64,000 nt of DNA from Ulota crispa. Lineage: Eukaryota; Streptophyta; Bryopsida; Orthotrichales; Orthotrichaceae. Each line of letters begins with the position of its first letter. The stretch's first letter is position 1. Under the pieces are notes generated by a model. The model saw only the letters and a list, made by a program, of their open reading frames with translations. It searched no databases and was not told the origin of the DNA. Of this stretch, positions 52,586-62,067 are shown piece by piece. Both the position numbers and the translations under genes were made by a program. The stretch is from contig OY987249.1 in assembly GCA_963920765.1 (NCBI GenBank), positions 12,834,817-12,898,816 of the forward strand, written 5' to 3'.

Positions 52586-52806
52586 TTTTTATACTATCTC
52601 CATTACAATATCTAAGCAAAAGAATATTATGAAATTTAGACCCTTTATTTCAATAGACAACTAACAAAGGTATCTAGCAAGAGATCCAAATTTGGTATTA
52701 CCTAAATTTATATTTAAATTATAAGTATATAGGTTTAGGTCATGTGAGTTAATTGATAAACATCTTTTGATTGCAAAAAAAAATCTTCACCAGAGAACCT
52801 ATAATA

Positions 52807-52811
<5 letters not shown>

Positions 52812-52845
<34 letters not shown>
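52812..52845. repeat. (TA)n microsatellite
   Basis: About 17 uninterrupted AT/TA dinucleotides. Likely variable in length between individuals. Confidence 0.95.
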
Positions 52846-52850
<5 letters not shown>

Positions 52851-52869
52851 AACTTACGTTGAATTGTTT

Positions 52870-53412
52870 TTGCCTGAATGCCCAATTGACCACTTTTTGG
52901 TCATTGCTCTTTTTTACAAGCTATCCAAAATATTAAAAAAAACATTTTTGAAAAAATTAAAAATATCTTCATGTAGGAAAGCAAGTCTACTTTCCAATCC
53001 GACTTGAATCATTTCAATTCAAGTTAAACTCTAATATAGATAATTTTTCAAAGACAAATACTTCAATATTTGCTAGTGTAACAAAATTTACAATTTCAAG
53101 AAACTAATGATGTTTTGTCCATAAAAAATATTGCATTTTTGAACTATCAAATAGAATGTCTATTTTTAACCAATCACACCAGATTTTAAACTCTCTTAAT
53201 AAATTTTGTAATTCTTATGAATATTAAGTGGTGAATGCTTCTGAATTCATCTAATAAGAGTCCAAACCTTTTTGAGTTTGACTATATGGATAATTACTAA
53301 ACATCATGATTCCTATTTTCTCTTTCAAAACAAACTTCATTAAAGTTACAAAAGTATCATTTTAGAATGCATTTATATTTTACCCTAACCCCCTTGGGCG
53401 TTTAGGGGTTAA
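52870..53412 (+). mobile_element. TTAA-type repeat, family B, copy 2
   Basis: Right end CCCTTGGGCGTTTAGGGGTTAA is intact; the left end (TGCCCAATTGACC near 52882) has lost the TTAACCC part. Colinear with 37804-38350. Confidence 0.65.
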
Positions 53413-53791
53413 ATATTTTCAAAACATCAAAAAAGAAATAAAAAATATATATGACCTTATGTTTTCTCAGTATAATACATAATAATAAGCATGGTCCATC
53501 ATCATTAGAAATTGGTGCTTGATGCAAATAAACCATACCATGCTCCAAAGTATCACACAAAGTATATATTGGTTGACATTTTGATAACCGCCTCATTTTA
53601 TGATATTATTTAAGGGATTTTTATGCATCATTTTAATGTGTAATGTGAAGATTGTAGAACATATTTTGCATTTAAAAACACCTTAAAATGTCCAATGAAC
53701 CCTATAGGCTTGAACATTGTTTCATTTTGGCAATATAGCAATTTTTGGCAGATACCTATGATTGGAAATATCCATATTTTAGGCTGAAACT

Positions 53792-54715
53792 TTAACCCCT
53801 AAAGGATAATTGTCCCTACGGGGGACTAATGGGATTTTGGGCAGGTATCTACAGCCTCAATTTTTGTCCTAATTTTTTGAAACTTATTTTGAAGATAGGA
53901 AAACACATTAGCTATTGGGGAGTATAATATATATTCCAATTGATGCTAGAGAGTAAAAGTTATGCCCAAATAAGTACAAGTTTGGGGAGTTTGGGTAGCA
54001 ATTTTTTTTACAAAAACTTGAAATATTTTTAATTTTTTTCTCATAGGTTATATCTTTTTCTACATTTTAAGCTTTGATTCATCCCATTTGGACTAGTTAT
54101 GAGAAAGTTATGGACAATCTTGTTTTACAGGCAATTCAAGCATCTTTTTGAAATAATAACTTATAAACTTCATTAATTAATGCAAGTTTAACAATTTTTC
54201 AAAAAAACTTGTTGGAAAGGGTGAAGTTTGCTTTCTAGAAGAATCTCATCGTTGGGATAATTGTGTTTCAATTCCATTGCATGGTTATTAACAATTTAAG
54301 GTTTTGTTCAATTTTATACCTTCTTCTGCCTAATTTTTTTTTAAGAATGAAATTTAAGTATTTTTTTGTTTTAGTTTTTCTCCCAAGATTCCCAACTCAA
54401 CTTCCCACCACAAAAAAATAAAGTTCCAAACTCTATGGTGCAAAAATTTTAAGTAAAAAACATTCATAGTTAAATAATCTAATCATGCAAGGTGCAAAAA
54501 ACCTTGTTTTTTACACTTTGAATGCAAACATCTTCCAACTTGTGCAGTCAAAGTGCTTGAGTTTTGTATTACACATTCTCTTACTAGTCTAGTACAAGAT
54601 CCTATGGTCAAACATGCAAAAAGACCAATTTTCTAGCTTTTTTACTCTTTGCCATAGATGTGGCAATTTTGAGTGTCTTTTGACAAAATAAAGGCCATGG
54701 TCCTTTAGGTGTTAA
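53792..54715 (-). mobile_element. TTAA-type repeat, family A, copy 3 (inverted)
   Basis: Starts TTAACCCCTAAAGGATAATT and ends GGTCCTTTAGGTGTTAA, bounded by TTAA on both sides, 924 bases. On the reverse strand it aligns with 10768-11705, for example CAAAAGACACTCAAAATTGC near its reverse-strand start and AAAGTTATGGACAATCTTG-like blocks. Non-coding. Confidence 0.75.
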
Positions 54716-55551
54716 TCATAGGTGGGGACAAGAAGAATCTTCCATAAGTGCTAAATTTCATGACTTTTGAAATTTTGAGTAGAAAGTTATGGTTTGATAT
54801 ATTGTATTTTTCTCAAACTGCGCACTCCAAATATATTAGAAAACATTGTTGTTTTCAAAAACAAAATTTTGAAATTATTTTTGGGAGATTTATGTGTATG
54901 TAGAAAGCTTGGAATCATTTCATTTTTATTAATGAGATTAGAGTTGTGAGTATATACTATTTGCAAGCGGTCATGGATTCTCTACTCTTAAACAAGCTTT
55001 GAAGTCATTCATTTTACTCAGTTGTCAATATTTTGGAAAATAAATAAAACTTGAGGATGTAGATTGTTTATCAAAACATCATAACCATTCGGATTGGCAT
55101 TTTTCATTTTAATACTTAAATTCTTAACAACTTAGTGTTTTGAATCATTCTCTACTTCTTATTACTTACTATCTTTTTCCCAAGTGTTGTACAATTCCAA
55201 ATAATTTGAAAAATTTCAAGTGTGTACTCAACTTGCCTTGAAGAATGAGTCCAAAGAGTTACAACTATTTTGGAAATTTTTGCATACAAATTTGACCTTG
55301 TGAAGTGCAGCTGCTCGGATTTTTGCAAGGACAAAAATTGACTTTTTGTCAATCTAAACTCAAATATCTTACAATCTACAAAGTGGAAATTTTTGGAGTT
55401 TTTTTTACATCTTTTGCTACTAGTATAGTACAAGATCTTACAATTACATGTGTCCATGAATGATTTCTTTCTAAAATTTAGTACCTATACAAGAAATGGC
55501 AGTTTTGGAGCTGTTCTAGTGAAAAATCAATCAAAAGCCTTTAGGGATTAA
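54716..55551 (-). mobile_element. TTAA-type repeat, family A, truncated copy 4
   Basis: Ends AAAGCCTTTAGGGATTAA at 55551, matching the reverse of a family A start. A reverse-strand open piece (55457-55152) corresponds to the open frame in copy 2 at 31487-31690 (for example YTLEIFQIIWNCTTLGKK beside FQINWNYTTHGKK). The inner end abuts copy 3 directly and lacks TTAACCCC. Confidence 0.6.
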
Positions 55552-56515
55552 ATGTGTTTAATGCATCAAAACAATTTTTGTTGTTTATAAAAAATACCCA
55601 AAATTCTTTGCAAACAGTGTTTGCTGATTATTGAATATGGGTGAAGAGCAACACATTAATATTTATCAAAAAAATCTTTTAGTTTTTCTAGCGTAATGCC
55701 ATACTTAACTACTTCTAGACTATAAGGGAAATTTTGGACTAGACAAAGTTCCAACTCATAGGAAGTCCTTCATAGAGTATGCTATAAATACATGCTTGGC
55801 TATTACAAATATATAAAATGTGAAGAATAATGGACTTGGTCATCGGGGGATCTTCGGATGTAGTGCAAGGTAGAGCATGGGGAGATGGATGTATACGTCT
55901 TGTTGTAGTGAATCAATTACTTGTGTGTTAAAACACAGATGAGCATAGCTGTCGAAAGATTCAATATGTATCGAGAGATTCCCCAATGACGGTAATCAAT
56001 TGTAGAACAAAACAAGTAAGAAGACATCCCCAAAGTAGCAAGCTAGCAACATCCAAAAGCAAATCTAATGAAGGTCCATCTGAAGATCCTAGGATAGAGT
56101 GATCCTTGTAAGAGAGCAATACAAACTTGAATCCAGAAACATGCAGATGAATACCATATCAAACATGACCTAAGCAACATCTATGAGGAAATTGAAGACA
56201 AATGCAAATAAAGACATTGGAGTGAAAGAGCACATGTATATCAAGGGAGAAAAGGTGCACAATTTATTCATGTGCAAAAATGTAATCAAAGAAATGTCTT
56301 CTCAAAACATGAAGGCAATGCACAAGGATGGTATCACAACTAAGTGTGTCCAGCATCCGCAACAGGTATAGTCCTACTAATCCAACGTAAGTTAGGACAA
56401 TTGAGAGGATCTACTCTAAGCATCAAAATTCTCCTATGTAAAAAAAGCTCGCGCATGTGAAGGTCTTGTACAAGAACCCCGACAATAAGAGCTGAATTAC
56501 AAAAATAATGGACTC
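55552..56515. other. Intergenic DNA downstream of the FCP1-like gene
   Basis: No protein motif or RNA structure recognised. The part close to 56500 may be 3' UTR of the reverse-strand gene. Confidence 0.45.
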
Positions 56516-57256
56516 CTAAGAAGAGGGAGTCCCTTCAAAATGCAAAGAGCTAGTGCCTAGTGGCGATGACAAGTCCTCCGAAGGCCGGCATCCTAAGAGT
56601 GGATTCTCCTTGACATACTTTGCCACAGCTTTGCTTGAATTGAGTAGACCGTCAAGCCAAGGACGGAGTTCAGCATTGAGGAAATTGTCACTCATATCAC
56701 CTTTCCATGAGGTAGGGTGGAGCGCGCTAAACATGTCGCTAAAAAGGTTCTTTACAGGACTGTCATCAACTAATAGTATGTTCTCTACAGAGTCCAAACC
56801 AAGGATCTGCTTGTACAAGTCAAGTTTCTTCAGGAAATAGGGTTTATCTGGTCTATCAGATGACCTATACCTTGATGATGTGCAAGCATCCTGAGATAAG
56901 CAAAGAACGTCCCTTTGACTAAAAGAACAACCAGCAAGGGCAAAATCAATGGTTTTGTCCAAATTAGTGGTGGCAACACAACTCCAGAACCCAACATCAG
57001 CTCTGCTGTGTAGCCAGTCGAGGAATTCTGCAACACCCAGCCTAAGTTGCATAATTGTTTGCTTATTAATCCAGTACCGATGAATAAGAACTCCGTTCAG
57101 ATTGAAAACCATAGAGTATTGATGACGAGGTACTTCATCTATGATCAATTGCAGCGCGAGGTTATCCTTGAACACACTTGCAGCGCAAAAGAATTGCAGC
57201 AGGTTACAGTCAGCAAAATCGATTGCCGTAGCCGCAGGATTGACGCCGATGGGCAA
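56516..57256 (-). CDS. FCP1/NLI-interacting-factor-like phosphatase domain protein (partial or altered)
   Basis: Open frame of about 246 residues on the reverse strand with an FCP1-homology (HAD superfamily) fold. SMVFNLNGVLIHRY is the first motif; the nucleophile Asp of DxD is Asn here and the second position is also Asn. LRLGVAEFLDWLHSRADVGFWS and the K-P-Y-F-L-K-K-L region follow, then ENILLVDDSPVKNL (acidic motif kept), and LRPWLDGLLNSSKAVAKYV near the end. Family members dephosphorylate the RNA polymerase II tail or related proteins; loss of the nucleophile argues against catalysis, so it may be a pseudo-phosphatase or a decaying gene. The frame is closed upstream by TAG near 57272, so the true start or a splice acceptor is not settled. 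Upstream lies a Lys/Ser-rich, broken region likely of the same gene. Confidence 0.7.
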   Translation of the reverse strand: MPIGVNPAATAIDFADCNLLQFFCAASVFKDNLALQLIIDEVPRHQYSMVFNLNGVLIHRYWINKQTIMQLRLGVAEFLDWLHSRADVGFWSCVATTNLDKTIDFALAGCSFSQRDVLCLSQDACTSSRYRSSDRPDKPYFLKKLDLYKQILGLDSVENILLVDDSPVKNLFSDMFSALHPTSWKGDMSDNFLNAELRPWLDGLLNSSKAVAKYVKENPLLGCRPSEDLSSPLGTSSLHFEGTPSS

Positions 57257-57372
57257 AACATGGTGACGACTCTATGCACCTGAGACTTCAACTCTGACGG
57301 CTCCTTTTCCCTGAACTTCATCAACATTATCCCTTGGCAAAGCTCCTCCTCCCAACCCATCCTTTTCAATTG

Positions 57373-58620
57373 TCACCACTCCTTGTCCAATTGCAAGGTC
57401 AAAAGAAAATTGTAAGTGGACATAAGCGTTAATCTCACAGGTGCTATGAGAATTAACTCGTTGCAGTTGAAATTGCGAAATGGGAAATTAGTAAGAGACT
57501 GAAATAGACAAAGCATTTTGAGAGTGACCCTAATACAGACCTTCTCACTAAAAGATGCGTCTGTAGCAATTGCATTGCAAACGGACTTTCTTCTAGATGA
57601 GCGCCCAAGACTTAAAGCTATCAAATCGAGCATTGCATCTTGATAGACTTCTTGCGTAGAGGGACTAGTGTGACATATTTGGGAGTTAGTCATGGTTGCA
57701 TCAGAGGTGTTGGCTTGTGGGGTGGAATCCATCTGGAGATCCCCGGATGGAAGGATATCACTTTCACCCAATACTTCATGCCCGACGATAGCAGACAGAC
57801 AATTTTGAGAGCGAGTGCTATGGGGAAAGGCATGTCTTGGGATTGAGAGTCACCACGCATATCTTTTGCTGGTTCAACGATTTGAGATAATGTTGCAGCT
57901 GCCTCAGCGGAGTCCTTAGTTGCATTCCCTAGCAAAGAAGTTGTGAGTTGGTCGGCAAAGATGGGCCAAGTGGGGAAGCCTGCTCTTGGCTCCGGCTGCG
58001 ACGATCCTTCATCGGTGGCTTGATGTCCTCATCCAAAACTTGAAGCTCGGGACTATGAACAATGACATCATCCAAGAGAATTCGCATCGCCTCTTTCCTA
58101 CAGAGCTTGGACTGCATCGCGCGCATCTTCACTGGTTTGTCGGCATTCTCCATGGGTTTGTTGGATGGCTTTGTTAGCACTGCCTTCATAATGGCTGCAT
58201 CCATGCATGCGCCAGTACCTGTTTTGGCCTTCTGCTTTGTGGATGCTGCGGCCGGTTTACTTTTTGGCTTCGATTCTGCTGCACCCTTTCCTTTTTACTG
58301 TTGAGTTAGCCGTGGGGGGGCTTGAACCGCAGCGCAAGTGTACCTTGGATTAGCAATCTGGTCAACCATACTTCGAAGTAAATGATACATTCATACATGG
58401 ATCCCTGGATGAAAGGCAATTCGAACGAACTTGAATAGAAGCAGGTGAATCCTCTGCCACATTGCTAGAAACGGACTTTTGTAGTTTTGATTGTGTGGTT
58501 TTCTTCACCTTCGCAGACTTCTCAACGGGCTTACTCGATGGATCTTCATTCGCCTAACCCTTGCCCTTCAATTTCCTTGTCTACATCGAGGCCGTGTCAT
58601 TGGCTTCCTTAGGGGTGCAG
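57373..58620 (-). pseudogene. Broken upstream part of the FCP1-like gene (low-complexity region)
   Basis: Reverse strand. Three pieces in different frames look coding by composition: a Lys/Ser-rich stretch at about 58600-58440 (SSKPVEKSAKVKKTTQSKLQ) with TAG stops upstream, a Lys/Ala-rich piece 58290-57929 (KPAAASTKQKAKTGTG, then PSNKPMENADKPVKM), and 57800-57560 (GESDILPSGDLQMDSTPQAN). Frame changes between them may be introns or indels; an acceptor-like CCCCATAG occurs near 57822. Such charged disordered N-terminal regions are common in plant FCP1-like proteins. I treat it as probably decayed. Confidence 0.4.
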
Positions 58621-59769
58621 TGAGAGGTAGTAATAGAAACTATGTGCGAACAAATGATAGGGTGCCTAAAAAACATTTGAGATAAAACTTATAATTTGGT
58701 TTTTTATACTATAGGGTACAAAAAAATCATGAGATGTCTTCAAAATACTATAGGATATAGAAAAATGGGTCCAATTAGAAAAAAATTAGACCTAGAATAC
58801 CCCCTTTTTATACTTTTTTTTGGCTAAAAGTCATAAATCCCAGTGCCTTGTGAGTGACATATTCAAAGTGTTCAATAATTTTATAGACTTTATTGATTTC
58901 TACAATAGACGTTGGATGGCTTTAAGTGGTTGTTATTTAATTTTGGAAATTGGCAATTCCTACTCCAAACCCTCTGTTTGTTGTTTGTTGTTCAAGGTTC
59001 AAGTCCAACTTGGGATTTGGGAATTGCTCAATGTCTCTTTTCCATTGTCTCCATTTTGTGGCTGCTATTCAAAAATTATTTCTTACATATTATTTGGCAT
59101 ATGCTGAAGACATGTACAAAACCTTGAAGCAAACATACGTACCGCATGTTTTTGCCAATCAAAGAGTTTGCGTAATATAAATTATATTTGACAATTTCTT
59201 ATTGTGCACCACAATTTAGTGAAGCATATTATTTTACATATTGGAAAGACATATACAATACATTGAATCAAACAATGTAGGTTAAAATTAAGTTAATATC
59301 AAAAAATGATCTCTATATCATTCATATTAATCATGTGAAAAGGACCTAAACCTAAAGTTCAATTTATATTGCATTCAATAATATGATACCTTCCTAGTAA
59401 ACGAGCGTCATTGACAATTTTTATGGAAGGTACAATAGTAATATTGAGGACACTTTTTTGTTATGGTATAGTTGAAACTTGAATGTGGTCATTAGTAGGG
59501 AAATTTTGTTTTTGAAAATAAGTTTAATATTTAAAAAATTTGTAGTAGAATTTTTTGTTTTATCTAATTTACCATATCATTTGTTTGTATCAATTCAAAA
59601 TTTTAAGTAATGCAAGCCCCGTCTTTAATAACGCAAAGTAGAAAATTACATAATGATAGGGTGTTTAAAAATTAAAAATAAAACTAATACCCCGTAAAAA
59701 ATACTTGGTGTTTGCACTTATCCCCTTTTGTTTTTACACATTGACCCCCCCAAGTTGGCTTCCTGCAAG
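58621..59769. other. AT-rich intergenic DNA
   Basis: ORFs up to 95 codons near 58820-59180 overlap in all three forward frames and lack motifs; they look like chance. Nothing else recognised. Confidence 0.5.
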
Positions 59770-61650
59770 CACTAGTAGAAACCCTTGTTTTTTTTAACGT
59801 CTCAAAAAATGTCTCCACCCTGTCCTATTTTGCGTTTTACACGTCTACGTGGATGTACAAAAAAATCCTTCTAGAAAAATCGGAAAAAACATCCAAATAT
59901 TTGGAAAAACATGCGCATGTTTTTCCGTGGACGTCCAAAAAAACACTGCCTTGTAGGAGTAAAAAAAAAAAACTTCTAGGGGCAGCCCCTCCCAAAAATT
60001 TCATCTTGCCAACAAATTTCTCATTCGGCCTAGTTCTGACACAAAATCTGACATGCACTCCTTCCTAAATCTGACGTGGCAGCCCTTCATGTGGTCAATT
60101 TCACAAAAGAAAATTAAAAAATAACATCCAATTGGATGTCTTCATTGAAGTAAAAGCGTTGGATAAAACATCAAAATAGACATCAATAGTGTCAACTCCA
60201 ACATAGAATCTGACATGTCATTTTGCACATGGATGTTTAGATTAATGCAAGCGCTAACAGTTTGTAGTTTCAATAACAATTTCAGTGTGTCACATTCAAT
60301 GTCCAAATGGATAAATTGTATGTCATTTATGACAACCACAAAAACATAAAAGCTAAACCTTGATGTTTTTTATAGTGCTTGATTCAACATAAAATTTTGG
60401 CCTATAAAATCTATGTTGACTCAACAAACAAGGTTCATTGTTCTCATTGACGTCAATTAAAATAGAATCACAATCAATGTGGATGTTCAATTCAATTCAC
60501 CATGTTGTTGGGAAGAACATGAAAAATATATCGTGTGTTTTTTGACATGTCCATTACAACACATGGTAATTCATTGAGATGATTTTATTGACATGTTGTC
60601 TAAAAACATTTGTTTCAAAAAAATTTACAAAAATGGAATAATTGTTTTCATAGATGTTTCATCCAATGTCCATGGGATTGCTACAATCTTGAAGAATGTT
60701 TGTTGTGATGTCTTAGAGCACATACAATAAAGCACACGAAAGTCTACAAAAACATCATGGTTGACAACAATCATGAACCTCAAGGCTAGTCTTGACATCA
60801 ATTTCTATACAAAAACTGCTCATGTGGATGTTCTAGTTGACATTCAAGGCATCACCCCATGTTTGCAAAATTTCTACTTTGTTGTCTTTCAGCATGTACA
60901 CTCTAACCTTTATTTGTTTGTGAGAGCATTTTTCTTTACTATATATAGAAAGAGTAACATCAAAGGAAACACAAAAATCATCAGCAAAAATGTTTATTTT
61001 AACATTCATGACATTGCAACATTGGTTTTGAATACATCCTCATGTTCTCAAAAGTGTAATTTTGAACGCATGAAAAAACACATAAGAATCTTGCATGGCA
61101 TTTTATTTCACATGGGCTATTCATCTAAACAACTCTATAAACATCCCTATTGTTGTATTGAGCATGTAATAGTATTCCGCAAGACGTGTACTAAAAAATA
61201 TTACATGTCTATCAAGACATCCTATTACCACTCCTCATACATGGAAGATGCCTTAGCAAAAAGAATATAAGACTAATGAGGTGTCCGATGCTGATAAAGA
61301 CGTTCAAGGCAACGTCTACTCTGATGGAATACATACGCCTCACGTGCTGCAGTTGACATCCACAATGACAACCATGTTAGAATTAACGCATAAATGAACA
61401 CATAAACGTTGCTCACAGCATTTGCACAAGTCATGCATCAAGTCTTGTCACTCACCTAATTCCAAAAATTAGGTGTTCATTTCTTCTTTACCGCCACTGC
61501 CTTTGTATCTTACATAGATTGCAATGTTTAATTAGGATTACTTGGTGTCAAGTAGAAAGTTTAGATAAAAAGTGTATATAAACATGATATACTTTTATGG
61601 AATGTCCAATGAAACATTCTCATTGACATTCAATACAACAAGGGAATGTC
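59770..61650 (+). mobile_element. Possible CACTA element left end with GATGT/ACATC-rich tract
   Basis: CACTAGTAGAAACCC at 59770 matches the usual end of plant CACTA transposons. The following 1.9 kb is crowded with short GGATGT/GACGTC and ACATCC phrases on both strands (for example near 59855, 60125, 60175, 60225, 60475, 60655, 60825 and 61350), as in subterminal repeat zones of such elements. An open frame of 169 codons (60761-61270) lies inside; it shows no family motif and may result from the repeats. I did not find the matching right end, so it may be truncated. Confidence 0.4.
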
Positions 61651-61705
61651 TTATATGACATCAAATTTCACCAACTCCATAAATAACTTTCCATCAATGA
61701 CTAAT

Positions 61706-62065
61706 ACTCCCTCTGTCCCAAAATGACCTACCTGTTGACCTTTATTTAGTGTCCCAAAATGATCTTCTTGTTGAAGGAAGAAAGGAGCTAGCGACACTTG
61801 CACATAGTCCCAAAGCATGAGCATGCTAACCAATCCCATGCCATCAAGTGAATGGCCATTGGTGCTCTTCAAAAATGCCTCAAAAATTCAATTTTCAAGC
61901 ATTTTGAAATCACACTTAGAAAACTAATTTGAAACTCAAAATTTCAAAACAATAGGAGGACATCAAACTCTATTCATATGTCAAAAAGATTTTGAGAAAT
62001 GGTTGTTTTTGAGCTTAATCTATAACATTTTGTGTAACAGGAAGGTCATTTTGGGACAGAGGGAG
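61706..62065. mobile_element. Stowaway-type MITE
   Basis: Ends CTCCCTCTGTCCCAAAATGA on both sides (right end on the reverse strand), flanked by TA at 61704-61705 and 62066-62067. The inverted repeat runs about 30 bases; an extra internal CCCAAAATGA copy lies near 61752. Length 360 bases. Stowaway elements are mobilised by mariner-like transposases in plants. Non-coding. Confidence 0.9.
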
Positions 62066-62067
62066 TA

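Noticed and set aside
58820..59180. Three overlapping forward ORFs of 71-95 codons
   Set aside because: Same DNA in all three frames, with no motif, no signal and no splice pattern.
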